Below, piece after piece: positions 26,336-35,283 of a DNA stretch of 64,000 nucleotides. The position numbers and the translations under genes are program-made. The DNA comes from Desulfovibrio sp. GTDB lineage: Bacteria > Desulfobacterota > Desulfovibrionia > Desulfovibrionales > Desulfovibrionaceae. The stretch is taken from the NCBI GenBank assembly GCA_017450275.1, contig JAFSVD010000039.1:106594-170593 (forward strand), given 5' to 3'. Each line of letters begins with the position of its first letter. Position 1 is the first letter of the stretch. The notes below the pieces were generated by a model that searched no databases, was not told the DNA's origin, and saw only the letters and a program-made list of their open reading frames with translations.

Positions 26336-26736
26336 AATTACACCTCAAAAAAATATCCTCAGTTTACCATGATCTCGCATAGTATTACAATTCCGCTGGT
26401 TTATCCCCCTTCGGTCTCCCAGAATCTCCCAGCCTCAAAGGCTTGCACATCCATGGGGTGGGGAACTAAGCTCTGTAAAAGGAGTCCCTTTCCACAGCTT
26501 TATTCCCTATCGGTCTGTCAGAGTCTCCCAGCTTACTGGTTTGCAGAGAGATGGAGTGGGGAAGGCTCAACCTCTGGAAAGTAATACAGAGGACATTGTT
26601 GTTTGGATCAGGTGCGCCAAAACACCTTGCCAACACGTCCATTAAGCCGATATGGCCTTAAAACCATATCTCACTTATAGATGTTTAGCATGCTTGACTT
26701 TTTGTGTCAAAGATCTCTTTCAATGTACGGACGTTT
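26336..26736. repeat. 401-bp gap with a local tandem duplication of about 95 bp
   Basis: No gene is seen here. Two diverged direct copies lie at about 26400-26489 and 26499-26590. They share TTTAT.CCC...TCGGTCT, CAGA.TCTCCCAGC, GGTTTGCA-like GGCTTGCA, and ATGG.GTGGGGAA followed by CTCTG.AAAG. The remaining part up to queC is featureless. No reading frame or terminator is convincing. Confidence 0.65.
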
Positions 26737-27456
26737 TTACGTCTTGCTCTTGCAACATTCTGACACATGGCTTCGGCAAAATTCCTCCCATCCCTTGGCT
26801 CTGAGCCTGCAGCTTGGGCATTCACCACATCCATAGCCAAAGTCGTGCCAATGACTTCGATCGTTCACATAGCAGGTATGGGTTTTCTTCCGAATAAGAT
26901 CAAGAGCCCACTGCCCCCCAAGCTCCAAGGCATACGCAAAGGTCTCCGCCTTGCTTTTCGTCATAAGGGGCGTCTCGATGCGCACCGGTCGATCCAAACC
27001 TAAGGACAGGGCTTGTTCCATGGCCTGACAGGTGGCCTGCCGACAATCGGGATAACCGGAATAATCCGCCTCCCCAACCCCGATCACAATGGTTTGAATG
27101 CCCCGACTGTAGCCATAGGCAGCAGCATAGGAGAGAAAAAGGATATTTCTGCCGGGCACAAAGGTTGTGGGTAAGCCGTTGTGTTCGGCAATTGCTTGAT
27201 GGGGATCGGTTAAGGCATTGGTATCAATGGCGGAAAAATTGGGCAAGGTGAGCACACAATCGGCACGCAAACGCTCTTGATAGTCTTTGTGCGACCGAAG
27301 CTCTGCCAAAATATCCGTTCGGCATACCATTTCCGCCGTATGGCGTTGCCCATAGGAAAAACCCATCGTCCACACGTTTTCATAGTGCGTTACGGCATAC
27401 AAGAGACAGGTTGTACTGTCTTGTCCTCCCGAAAAAAGCACAAGAGCATTGCCCAT
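26737..27456 (-). CDS. queC: 7-cyano-7-deazaguanine synthase QueC
   Basis: The 239-residue enzyme makes preQ0 from carboxy-deazaguanine for queuosine tRNA modification, using ATP and ammonia. The PP-loop is VLFSGGQDSTT near the N-terminus; FVPGRNILFLSYAAAYG and GYPDCR are family motifs; the zinc site is the cysteine cluster in CGECPSCRLRAKGW plus an upstream Cys in KKTHTCY. ATG 27456 has AAAGGAGG upstream, excluding the longer frame. It is the last gene of the minus-strand pyrH operon, 11 bp after tsaB. Other queuosine genes are not in the window. Confidence 0.93.
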   Translation of the reverse strand: MGNALVLFSGGQDSTTCLLYAVTHYENVWTMGFSYGQRHTAEMVCRTDILAELRSHKDYQERLRADCVLTLPNFSAIDTNALTDPHQAIAEHNGLPTTFVPGRNILFLSYAAAYGYSRGIQTIVIGVGEADYSGYPDCRQATCQAMEQALSLGLDRPVRIETPLMTKSKAETFAYALELGGQWALDLIRKKTHTCYVNDRSHWHDFGYGCGECPSCRLRAKGWEEFCRSHVSECCKSKT

Positions 27457-27467
27457 CACGCCTCCTT

Positions 27468-28232
27468 TTAGCAAAGACTGTGTGGTGGCATTGTTTGCAA
27501 GCGTGCAAAGCGTTCTTTGGCCAACTGGGCATCCATTCCCTGCCGCTTTGCAAGAAGATCTAAGTTGGCATAGGCATCGCACTGTCGTACATAGCAGGGC
27601 TCGGCGTCTTGCTCGCTATAAATCGCATCGCGTGCGCACATATGGTAGGCTTCAGCCCGAGGCTGCCCAAGCGCACAGAGGAGACAATACCCCCCTTTGG
27701 CAAACATCGGGTGTCGATCCATCCCATAGCCGTACACACAATCCTCGCCACAACGCCCTGCCAAATCCTCGTAGGCACACAGATCAACGGAAGAACGAGG
27801 TATAATCCGCCCGTTCTCCGCTTGAAAGGCTTGATAGTGGACAAAACCCCGTTGGGCAGGGGTGATGATATGGATGGGCTTTGTGCTCTGGGTTTGGAGA
27901 AAGACGTCTTGCGCAAGAAGATGAAGCGTTCCAAAGACACCAACGGCTGCCCCTCCTGCACGCCGAAGACCCGCTGCTGTTGCGAGGGCTAAGCGTATAC
28001 CCGTAAAGGAGCCAGGACCATTGGCGATGGCGATACGCCGAAACGCCTTCGGCGCAATACCAAGTTGCAAACACGCGTGCCCAAGCGCGCTCGCTAACAC
28101 TTCCGTTGCCCGATGATCGCTTTGCCAGCATTGGGCAACGCAGGTTGTGTCGTTGTGCAGGATCTGGATCCACAAAGACGAAAGCGAGGCATCGAGAATA
28201 AGATCGTAGACAGAGGGAAGAGGCGTGTTCAT
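27468..28232 (-). CDS. tsaB: tRNA threonylcarbamoyladenosine biosynthesis protein TsaB
   Basis: A 254-residue ASKHA-fold protein (YeaZ) that partners TsaD in forming t6A37 on ANN-decoding tRNAs. The signature IANGPGSFTGIRLALATAAGL is near residue 67, and an N-terminal strand LILDASL replaces the usual LAIDTS. The C-terminal part (ALGQPRAEAYHMCARDA, PCYVR) matches the family end. ATG 28232 overlaps the rseP stop as ATGA, so translation is coupled. A phosphate-2 motif is weak, as is normal for TsaB, which lacks catalytic activity. Confidence 0.9.
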   Translation of the reverse strand: MNTPLPSVYDLILDASLSSLWIQILHNDTTCVAQCWQSDHRATEVLASALGHACLQLGIAPKAFRRIAIANGPGSFTGIRLALATAAGLRRAGGAAVGVFGTLHLLAQDVFLQTQSTKPIHIITPAQRGFVHYQAFQAENGRIIPRSSVDLCAYEDLAGRCGEDCVYGYGMDRHPMFAKGGYCLLCALGQPRAEAYHMCARDAIYSEQDAEPCYVRQCDAYANLDLLAKRQGMDAQLAKERFARLQTMPPHSLC

Positions 28233-29311
28233 GATTTAATCAAACGCATGACATCATTGAACGTTGCAAAGACCATGAGAGCCACGAGGACGCAAACGCC
28301 AAAGCGCATGGCGTAGGTTTGCACTGTTTTGTTGACGGGTCTGCGAAACAGCATCTCAAGCGAACAAAACAAAATCGTCCCCCCATCCAAGACAGGAATC
28401 GGCAAAAGATTGAGGATGCCCAGATTGATGCTGATCAAAGCTGTGAGCGCTAAAAGCCCTGCGAGCCCGTGTTTGGCCTGTTCACCGACAAGCTGGGCAA
28501 TCATGATGGGACCGCCGACCTGATCCGCCGGCACCACCCGCTCAATCAACTTCACAAAGCCCTGCCAGGTCAGCGCAATCATCGAAAGCGTCTGCCGAAC
28601 ACCAGAGGCTGCAGCCGACAAAAAGGTCTCGTTGCGCATCCGTACCGAACCCGATGATATAATACCCACCAACCACGCAGACTCTTCTTCACCAAAAATC
28701 GTCTTGCGAAGGGATTTTTGAGCCGCGACAGTGCAGGTGACTGTTGTGAGGCTATCGCCTTCTTTTCGCTGCAGGGTAAAGAGCATGGGATTGCCCTGGC
28801 TTTTTGCAACGTGATCAGCAATCGCATCCCATCGATCCACCTGAACCCCGTCGATGGAGAGAAGAAGGTCTCCCGCCTTCACCCCGGCTTTGGCTGCGGG
28901 ACTGTTTTCCTGAACGCGGCCGATCTCAGGCAGGGTTATTGGTGTTCCCCAAAAAAGCGCCAATCCCCAGTACAAAAACCAGGCGAGCAAAAGATTCGCC
29001 ACAGGACCTGCCAAGACCACGAGAAAACGCTGCCAGGCCGGACGCTGAAAAAAGCATTCTTCCTGCGTAAAGCCCTCAGGCAGCTCACAATCGCCGTCTG
29101 TCTCCCCAACAAGCGCGACATAGCCACCCAAAGGAATAAGCGAAAGCGCGTATTCGGTTTTCCCCCATTTTTTGGTGAGAAGCTTAGGTCCAAAGCCCAG
29201 GGAAAACGTCGAAACCCCCATGCCAAAACAACGAGCTACGGCAAAATGCCCAAGCTCATGAAAAAAGATCAAAAGCCCCAAGACAAGAACAACTGCAACA
29301 ATGGTAAGCAC
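28229..29311 (-). CDS. rseP: RseP-type site-2 membrane metalloprotease
   Basis: About 360 residues with an N-terminal membrane helix carrying the zinc motif FFHELGHF. A PDZ domain lies in the middle (ENSPAAKAGVKAGDLLLSIDG), and the C-terminal helix has NLGILNLLPIPVLDGG with the third zinc ligand. RseP cleaves membrane-bound anti-sigma factors and signal peptides. I place the start at GTG 29311, which has GGAG 6 bases upstream; a TTG four codons earlier is the alternative. It sits between dxr and tsaB, a common arrangement for this gene. Which anti-sigma factor it targets cannot be seen. Confidence 0.9.
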   Translation of the reverse strand: MLTIVAVVLVLGLLIFFHELGHFAVARCFGMGVSTFSLGFGPKLLTKKWGKTEYALSLIPLGGYVALVGETDGDCELPEGFTQEECFFQRPAWQRFLVVLAGPVANLLLAWFLYWGLALFWGTPITLPEIGRVQENSPAAKAGVKAGDLLLSIDGVQVDRWDAIADHVAKSQGNPMLFTLQRKEGDSLTTVTCTVAAQKSLRKTIFGEEESAWLVGIISSGSVRMRNETFLSAAASGVRQTLSMIALTWQGFVKLIERVVPADQVGGPIMIAQLVGEQAKHGLAGLLALTALISINLGILNLLPIPVLDGGTILFCSLEMLFRRPVNKTVQTYAMRFGVCVLVALMVFATFNDVMRLIKS

Positions 29312-29328
29312 AGCTATCTCCAAAAAAC

Positions 29329-30618
29329 TTACGCCAAAAAGCTGGTGACAAAAGCACGTGTCTGCGCATCCAGACGCATAATCGCTGCATACGCCCTGCG
29401 AACATGCGCATCCAGATCGTCCGCATCGTCTATCGATTGCACAAAGGTGGCCAGATCCTCATCCGAAAAATCCTCTTCAAGGGCTTTTTGGACGCATCGG
29501 GCGATATCGGTAAAGAGACAGCCTCCCTCTAAAAAGCGCGAAACCGCCCATTCATTGGCGGCATTCAGCACAATACAGGCGCCATCACCCCTTCGTAAGG
29601 CCTCTTTGGCCAAAAAAAGACAGGGATAGCGTGCGGGATCAGGCGCCTCAAAGGTCAATTGGGCAAGCTGCGCAAAATCAACAGGAGCAAGAATGTGGGG
29701 GAGGCGATTGGGCCAAGCCAGGCAATAGGCAATGGGAAGTTGCATATCGGGTATACCCAGCTGCGCCAAAACAGAGCCGTCACACAAACGCACCATGGAA
29801 TGGATCACCGATTGAGGATGAATACATATCTCAATAGCATCTCCATCGACCCCGTACAAATGCGCAGCCTCAATGACTTCAAGCCCCTTGTTCATCATGG
29901 TCGCAGAATCGATCGATATCTTTTTCCCCATGGACCAGGTGGGATGATGCAGCGCCTGACTTGGGGTTACGCGGTCAAATTCCTTGGGATCCATGGAACG
30001 AAAAGGCCCCCCTGAGGCGGTCAGAACAAGCGAGGCGATTTCCTGCCCCCTGCCTGCCAAACATTGAAAAAGCGCGTTGTGCTCGGAATCAATCGGCAAC
30101 AAGGCCGCATGGGTTTTTGCGCAAATGGCACGCAAAAGCGAGCCTGCCAAGACCAGGGATTCCTTATTCGCCAAACAAAGAACCCTGCCTGCACAGGCTG
30201 CAGACAAGGTTCCCGAAAGCCCCGCGGCACCGGTCTGGGCGCTGAGCACCGTATCCCCATCGGGTACACGAGCAAGCGCCGCATACCCCTCCTGCCCAAC
30301 AAAAATCTTTGGATGATAGTCCTTGGGAAGAAGAAGCTCGAGCCTCTCGGCAGCCTGCGCATCCGCAACCGCAAGAGAGGGAGGCCGAAAGAGCCGTGCC
30401 TGCTCGGCAAGCACGGCTACGTTGGTGGCACAGGAAAGCCCTACGATGCGAAAGCGTTCGGGAAATTTGGCAACGACGGCCAAACTATTGCGGCCGATGG
30501 ATCCTGTTGAGCCCAGAATGACGAGATTGCGTTGCGCCTTTGTCTGCCAATCTTTTGAAGGCGGCGGAGAAATATAGGAAACGTGAGACCCTTCGAGGCC
30601 TGGCCACAACTCAGCCAT
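29329..30618 (-). CDS. dxr: 1-deoxy-D-xylulose 5-phosphate reductoisomerase
   Basis: The 429-residue second enzyme of the MEP isoprenoid pathway, making MEP from DXP with NADPH. The dinucleotide loop is VILGSTGSIGRNSL near residue 33, followed by LANKESLVLAG, the metal-site PIDSEHNALFQ, TASGGPFR, and HPTWSMGKKISIDSATMMNKGLE split across the catalytic loop. An N-terminal extension of about 25 residues precedes the first strand. ATG 30618 has GGGGA 7 bases upstream. The product pathway feeds uppS in the same operon. Confidence 0.95.
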   Translation of the reverse strand: MAELWPGLEGSHVSYISPPPSKDWQTKAQRNLVILGSTGSIGRNSLAVVAKFPERFRIVGLSCATNVAVLAEQARLFRPPSLAVADAQAAERLELLLPKDYHPKIFVGQEGYAALARVPDGDTVLSAQTGAAGLSGTLSAACAGRVLCLANKESLVLAGSLLRAICAKTHAALLPIDSEHNALFQCLAGRGQEIASLVLTASGGPFRSMDPKEFDRVTPSQALHHPTWSMGKKISIDSATMMNKGLEVIEAAHLYGVDGDAIEICIHPQSVIHSMVRLCDGSVLAQLGIPDMQLPIAYCLAWPNRLPHILAPVDFAQLAQLTFEAPDPARYPCLFLAKEALRRGDGACIVLNAANEWAVSRFLEGGCLFTDIARCVQKALEEDFSDEDLATFVQSIDDADDLDAHVRRAYAAIMRLDAQTRAFVTSFLA

Positions 30619-30630
30619 AGCATATCCCCA

Positions 30631-31440
30631 TTAAAAAAAGGAAAACCATTGATCGACAACAGCCACCATGGGAAGAGCAAACAACAAACTGTCTGCCCGA
30701 TCCAAAATGCCACCATGGCCTGGCAAAAGGTGACCGCTGTCTTTGACATTCACCGACCGTTTGAGGGCAGATTCAAATAAATCGCCCAATTGGGCAAAGG
30801 CGTTCACCGCAATACCGAGCACGGCAAAGGCGAACCAGTTCGCACGGCCAAAAATGCCCCCGTAGATGGCGCAAAAGAGCACGCAGGCAACCAGACTCCC
30901 GACAGCGCCTTCCGAACTCTTCTTCGGACTCACCCTTGGCCACAGCTTGTGATGGCCAAAGCGAGTGCCCACAAAATAGGCTGCGGTATCCGACAAAGAG
31001 ACAGCGCACAAGACAAAGATGAGCTGGATGGTGGAGAGATAGGTTGCTGGCAAGAGCAGAAGCGGAATATAGGCAAGACCCGCTAAAAAAATGCCCCCAG
31101 GGGAGAAGGCCGTATCTTCGCCAACCACATCCCATCGGAAGAGGAAACTCAAGGCAACCAAGATAAAGCCAAGTCCCAAACAGACAAGAGCATCCTGTGG
31201 CCTGTTTTGCCAGGTCAGGATGAGCATGGCAGAGCCCAGGGCAATGGCGCACAAACGGCTCCGGATGCGACCGTATCGCCCCCAAAAAAGCGAATAAAAT
31301 TCCCACAACCCCAAGGCCGAAACCAAGAGGATAAAACATAAAAGCGGAAGTCCACGGGCAACAAGAACAAAGGCCAAAACGGCGATCAAGACCAAACCGG
31401 TCACGGTTCTTGTTATATCAACAGAATGATCAACAGCCAT
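30631..31440 (-). CDS. cdsA: Phosphatidate cytidylyltransferase
   Basis: A 269-residue polytopic membrane enzyme that makes CDP-diacylglycerol, precursor of all membrane phospholipids. About seven hydrophobic spans are visible. The CdsA signature is near the C-terminus: LSDTAAYFVGTRFGHHKLWP, VSPKKSSEGAVGS, then DSGHLLPGHGGILDRADS. ATG 31440 has AAGG about 9 bases upstream and is preferred over ATG 31449, whose SD sequence would be too close. It lies between uppS and dxr in the usual bacterial order. Confidence 0.95.
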   Translation of the reverse strand: MAVDHSVDITRTVTGLVLIAVLAFVLVARGLPLLCFILLVSALGLWEFYSLFWGRYGRIRSRLCAIALGSAMLILTWQNRPQDALVCLGLGFILVALSFLFRWDVVGEDTAFSPGGIFLAGLAYIPLLLLPATYLSTIQLIFVLCAVSLSDTAAYFVGTRFGHHKLWPRVSPKKSSEGAVGSLVACVLFCAIYGGIFGRANWFAFAVLGIAVNAFAQLGDLFESALKRSVNVKDSGHLLPGHGGILDRADSLLFALPMVAVVDQWFSFF

Positions 31441-31494
31441 ACCAGGCATCCTTCCAAAACAAAAAAAAGCGATTTCGCCAAGCATCGACGCAAC

Positions 31495-32205
31495 TCAGCC
31501 CGCAGGTTCCTCGATTTTCCCAAAACGTCGCTTGCGATGGGCATACTCGTCGAGCGCGGCCTTGAGTTCGGCCTCGCCAAAATCAGGCCAAAAAACCGGG
31601 CTGAAAATCAGCTCGCTGTAGGCTGACTGAAACAAAAGATAATTGCTCAAACGCATCTCGCCGCTGGTTCTGATCACGCAGTCCGGATCCGGATAGCCTG
31701 CGGTATCAAGATGCGCCGCAAGAACATCCTCGTTGATACTGGCACTGGGAATCCCTGCATCCACAATGGCTCTCACCGCCCGTACCAATTCGCTCCGTCC
31801 GCCATAGTTTAAGGCCAGCGTCAGGGTCATGGCCGTATTGTGCTTGGTCTTGGCAATGGCATGGGCAAGTGCCTGGCGCTGAGCAAAAGGGAGGTCTTCA
31901 ATGGCACCGATGGTCGCCAGCCGAATGTTTTGTCGCTCAAGTTCCGCAAGCTCGCGTCCCAAAAAGTCCGTAAGCAGAGAGAACAAAACACCGATCTCAG
32001 CCTTCGGTCGATTCCAGTTCTCCGTCGAAAAGGCATAGAGCGTGAGATAGGAAATGCCAAGGCGTGCGCACGCACTCACAATGGTATGCACATTCTTGGC
32101 TCCTGCCCTATGCCCATGCGAACGCTCCAAGCCACGAGCCTGAGCCCATCGCCCGTTCCCATCCATGATGATGGCCACATGCGTGGGGAGAAGAGAAGAC
32201 GGCAT
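31495..32205 (-). CDS. uppS: Undecaprenyl (isoprenyl) diphosphate synthase
   Basis: The 236-residue cis-prenyltransferase makes the C55 lipid carrier for peptidoglycan and polysaccharides. Landmarks are VAIIMDGNGRWAQARG with the catalytic Asp, GHRAGA, LTLYAFSTENWNRP, and the C-terminal RTSGEMRLSNYLLFQSAYSE. Length is normal. The ATG at 32205 is 6 bases after the frr stop, with GGAG further upstream inside the end of frr. Confidence 0.96.
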   Translation of the reverse strand: MPSSLLPTHVAIIMDGNGRWAQARGLERSHGHRAGAKNVHTIVSACARLGISYLTLYAFSTENWNRPKAEIGVLFSLLTDFLGRELAELERQNIRLATIGAIEDLPFAQRQALAHAIAKTKHNTAMTLTLALNYGGRSELVRAVRAIVDAGIPSASINEDVLAAHLDTAGYPDPDCVIRTSGEMRLSNYLLFQSAYSELIFSPVFWPDFGEAELKAALDEYAHRKRRFGKIEEPAG

Positions 32206-32211
32206 GAGTGT

Positions 32212-32772
32212 TTAGATCTCCATAATTTCCTTTTCTTTGGCGGCACAGCGTTGGTCGACCAAACCAACGTATTTATCCGTCAATTTTTGAATATTTTCGA
32301 TGGACTTTTTCAAATCGTCTTCGGTGATTTCCTTATCCTTTTCGAGCTTTTTAATCGTTTCGTTGGCGTCTCTGCGGATATTGCGCAAAGAAATCTTGGC
32401 CTCTTCCCCGTATTTGCGCGAAATCTTGGTGAGTTCCTTTCTCCGCTCTTCCGTCAGAGGGGGAATGGCAATGCGGATGATGCGTCCGTCGTTGACCGGA
32501 GTCAGCCCAAGATCGGATTTCATAATGGCTTTTTCAATGACCCCAACCCCACCTCTGTCCCAGGGCTGGATAGTGATAGTTCGGCTGTCGGGAATAGCAA
32601 TGGTTGCCATCTGGCTTATGGCTGTCATGGTGCCGTAGTAGTCAGCCTTAATGCTGTCAACAAGCGAGGCTGAGGCACGACCGGTGCGCAATTTTCCAAA
32701 ATCTTTTTTCAATGATTCAATCGTTTTTTCCATGCGTTCTTCGGTTTCGAGAAATACGGTATCAAGATCCAT
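32212..32772 (-). CDS. frr: Ribosome recycling factor
   Basis: A 186-residue protein that splits post-termination ribosomes with EF-G. The RRF fold is recognised from [36 protein letters not shown] and the long C-terminal helix ending in EKEIMEI. AAAAGGAG precedes the ATG. It is the second gene of the pyrH operon, as in most bacteria. Confidence 0.96.
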   Translation of the reverse strand: MDLDTVFLETEERMEKTIESLKKDFGKLRTGRASASLVDSIKADYYGTMTAISQMATIAIPDSRTITIQPWDRGGVGVIEKAIMKSDLGLTPVNDGRIIRIAIPPLTEERRKELTKISRKYGEEAKISLRNIRRDANETIKKLEKDKEITEDDLKKSIENIQKLTDKYVGLVDQRCAAKEKEIMEI

Positions 32773-32828
32773 AGGATGCTCCTTTTCTCAATAAACGCTT
32801 TGGCAAAAGCCGTGTGCTCAACTGTTCT

Positions 32829-33554
32829 CTACGCACGCGTATTCCCTTCCCCCACAAATGTGCCAACGGCTTCCCCCTTGATAACCCGGGCAATATCGCC
32901 TCCAAGCATTCGGCAGACGATCAAGGGGACGCGATTGTCTCTGATAAGGGCAAAGGCGGTTGCGTCCATCACTCCCAAACGGAGATTGAGCGCATCGTCG
33001 TAGGAAATGGTTTGGTATTTCACGGCATCGGGGAATTTTTGGGGATCCTTGGAATAAATACCATCAACCTTGGTTGCCTTGATAATGCAATCGCATTTGA
33101 GCTCCATGCCACGCAAGGCTGCGGTGGTGTCTGTGGTAAAATAGGGGTTGCCAGTACCGCCAGCGCAAATAACCACCCGTCCCTTACTCAGATGGCGGAG
33201 GGCTCTGCGGCGTATATAGGGTTCACAGACTTCCTTCATCGAGATGGCTGACAAAACCCTGGTGGGATACCCCTGTTTTTCGAGCATATCCTGTACCGCA
33301 AGGGCATTTAACACCGTTGCCAGCATGCCCATGTAGTCAGCGCTCGACCGCTCCATGCCCTGCGCAGCCCCTGAGAGCCCCCGAAAGATATTGCCGCCTC
33401 CTATCACAAGCGCCATATGCACGCCCATGGCAAGCACAGAACCCAATTCAGCACAAATCTCAGCAACCGTATCCGGAGCAATGCCTGTGCCCTGGGATCC
33501 TGCCAAGGCCTCTCCGCTCAATTTGACCAAAACCCGTGTATACTTCAGATTCAT
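32829..33554 (-). CDS. pyrH: UMP kinase
   Basis: A 241-residue amino-acid-kinase-fold enzyme that phosphorylates UMP. It shows [20 protein letters not shown], the UMP-site [35 protein letters not shown] and [13 protein letters not shown] 33554 has GAGAGG at good spacing; a GTG three codons earlier overlaps the SD sequence. It starts the minus-strand operon after the DUF4911-like gene. rpsB-tsf, commonly upstream of pyrH, are absent here. Confidence 0.95.
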   Translation of the reverse strand: MNLKYTRVLVKLSGEALAGSQGTGIAPDTVAEICAELGSVLAMGVHMALVIGGGNIFRGLSGAAQGMERSSADYMGMLATVLNALAVQDMLEKQGYPTRVLSAISMKEVCEPYIRRRALRHLSKGRVVICAGGTGNPYFTTDTTAALRGMELKCDCIIKATKVDGIYSKDPQKFPDAVKYQTISYDDALNLRLGVMDATAFALIRDNRVPLIVCRMLGGDIARVIKGEAVGTFVGEGNTRA

Positions 33555-33643
33555 GTCCGGCACCTCTCAATTGCCAAATCAAACCATTGGAAGCCCGTTC
33601 ATCCTAGCAAAAAAAGCCGAATTCGAAAACACCCGCCGATCTT

Positions 33644-33871
33644 CTAAAAGGCGTAGGCACGCTTCTTTGGCCAAAACACCGCTTCGATCACAACAGTGTG
33701 AGCAATCTCTGCCAAAACCCTGCGCATCGTCTCTTCCATGGACGGTGTTGTGCTGATTTTCAACCAGCCGCATACGCGGTCAACCACCGTAAAATAGCCC
33801 ACATTCTCGTAGGCTTCGAGCAAAAAGCGAAACAGGCCGATATCCTGAGGAGCCAGTCGAATATAGCACAT
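33644..33871 (-). CDS. DUF4911-like small protein
   Basis: A 75-residue protein with the pattern IRLAPQDIGLFRFLLEAYEN, then VVDRVCGWLKISTTPS and EETMRRVLAEIA. This recalls the small DUF4911 proteins of Desulfovibrio-type bacteria, whose function is unknown. ATG 33871 has only a weak GGTG upstream; an upstream in-frame extension is hydrophobic and less likely. It is 89 bp upstream of pyrH and divergent from the next gene. Confidence 0.6.
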   Translation of the reverse strand: MCYIRLAPQDIGLFRFLLEAYENVGYFTVVDRVCGWLKISTTPSMEETMRRVLAEIAHTVVIEAVFWPKKRAYAF

Positions 33872-33946
33872 AGACACCACAGCGATTAAAGATTTTTCGT
33901 TGGCAACCGATAAGAAGAGTAGTTCTACAACGACAACGAGAATGCC

Positions 33947-34456
33947 ATGACAACGATATCCCAATCATCCAATGATCCGTTGCGGGAATCCCTGGTAAGT
34001 CAACAGGGTGCCCAGCGTCTTGCGGCGATACAGACGAATCTTCCTCTTGAAAAAGGGCAAAATCGGCGACTGGGGGCGTCAACGCTTTCGCAGCAGGCGC
34101 AAGAGGCCTATGCCAACCAATCCGCCAAGGCTCAACAGGTCAAACAAGATCGACCGGTTCAGCCAACGCCCAAAGACACCTTTGCTGGCTACGGAGCCAC
34201 TGAAGACTTTGTCCAGGCAGAGCAACTCGCCCACGCGGCAAAGCAGCCAAGGCAAGCGCAGCCCATTTCCTGGAAGGGCGGCACCTATTCCACAAGCCCA
34301 CAGAGCAGCCGCTTCACCTTTGGCGAAATGGCTGAACAAAACACCCATTCCTCGCTCCTGCACAGGGCAACACAAAGCTATGCCACCATGGCGCGTCAGG
34401 GCGTTATGCCCAAAGATCTCACCTTCTTTGGCACAGGGATTTCTCTTGTGGTGTAA
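33947..34456 (+). CDS. Unrecognised low-complexity soluble protein
   Basis: A 169-residue protein, rich in Gln, Ala and Ser, with no signal peptide or membrane span. Visible stretches include RLGASTLSQQAQEAYANQ, VQPTPKDTFAGYGA, SWKGGTYSTSPQ and, at the end, GVMPKDLTFFGTGISLVV. It looks largely disordered with a defined C-terminus. It stands alone, divergent from the DUF4911-like gene, and ends at a strong bidirectional terminator facing cheZ. I cannot assign a function; proximity to cheZ is only suggestive. Confidence 0.7.
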   Translation: MTTISQSSNDPLRESLVSQQGAQRLAAIQTNLPLEKGQNRRLGASTLSQQAQEAYANQSAKAQQVKQDRPVQPTPKDTFAGYGATEDFVQAEQLAHAAKQPRQAQPISWKGGTYSTSPQSSRFTFGEMAEQNTHSSLLHRATQSYATMARQGVMPKDLTFFGTGISLVV

Positions 34457-34483
34457 AAAACGAGCATTGAAAGTATATCCCAC

Positions 34484-34518
34484 AAAAAACCACGCAAAGA
34501 GTCTTTGCGTGGTTTTTT
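34484..34518. terminator. Bidirectional intrinsic terminator
   Basis: AAAAAACCACGCAAAG, loop AGT, CTTTGCGTGGTTTTTT: a perfect 16-bp stem whose A- and T-rich ends serve both the plus-strand gene and convergent cheZ. Confidence 0.92.
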
Positions 34519-34523
34519 GTGCG

Positions 34524-35147
34524 CTACAAACCGAGCTGAGCAAGCATGGCATCGATGGTATTTTGGGAAACCCCGTTGGCATCAGGACCTTTTAAGGTAC
34601 TTTGCACACGCTTTTCCCGAAATTCTTTGACCTTCTGTTCTGCCTCGGCTTTGAGGGCATCGGCGTCTTTGTCTGGTTCGTTTTCCGCGCCCTCCATGAT
34701 AAGACCGGAGGTGATGTAGAGATTGACGACCGTATCTTCAATGCGGTTTAAGGCTGCAACCACGCGTTTGATGCGCTGGCCAGTGAGATCCTGGAAACTC
34801 AATTGCAGAATCAAGGATGTGAGATCTTCCGACAACTGCGTGTTAATAGCCTGCAATCGATCGCGCTTTTCGCTCTCAGGAAGCGTTGACAACAAGGCCG
34901 CCACCTCTTCCTGCTTGGCTTCATTGCGTTCAATGATCTCCAGGATATTTGTTGTTGCCTCCTCTGTGGCTTTCAAGACCTCATCGAGCTGCATCGTGGC
35001 TTCACGAAAGAGTTCTCGCGTATTTGTTTCAGGAAACGGTATGTCATTGTGCGAAGCTGTTGTTATCTGCTGGTAAATATCTTTTAAACCGTTCCGCATA
35101 TCAGAACTGAGTTTCTTGTAAATCTGCACATTCTGCTCATCCACCAT
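34524..35147 (-). CDS. cheZ: Chemotaxis phosphatase CheZ
   Basis: A 207-residue helical protein that dephosphorylates CheY-P. The diagnostic active-site helix is LQLSFQDLTGQRIKRVV near residue 114, and the C-terminus GVSQNTIDAMLAQLGL resembles the CheY-binding tail of CheZ. Length is close to that of E. coli CheZ (214). ATG 35147 has AAGGA 5 bases upstream. Its 26-base leader is almost identical to that of cheV (46314-46339), implying shared control. No CheA or CheY gene lies in the window. Confidence 0.88.
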   Translation of the reverse strand: MVDEQNVQIYKKLSSDMRNGLKDIYQQITTASHNDIPFPETNTRELFREATMQLDEVLKATEEATTNILEIIERNEAKQEEVAALLSTLPESEKRDRLQAINTQLSEDLTSLILQLSFQDLTGQRIKRVVAALNRIEDTVVNLYITSGLIMEGAENEPDKDADALKAEAEQKVKEFREKRVQSTLKGPDANGVSQNTIDAMLAQLGL

Positions 35148-35173
35148 AGGATCCTTCCACAGGTTGCTTCCCC
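35148..35173 (-). promoter_or_regulatory. Leader shared with cheV
   Basis: Read on the minus strand, this leader contains CAACCTGTGGAAGGAT ahead of the ATG. The same block occurs before cheV at 46314-46339, with about 3 differences in 26 bases. It includes the SD sequence but extends well beyond it. Confidence 0.55.
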
Positions 35174-35283
35174 AGTCCCCAAAAGAAACGATAACACAAG
35201 CACACTGTACGGCACTGGGGAAAGATACGGTTCAAACAATCCACCTCAAAGCGAGGTCACACGCTCTGCTTGTGTGCCACTGG

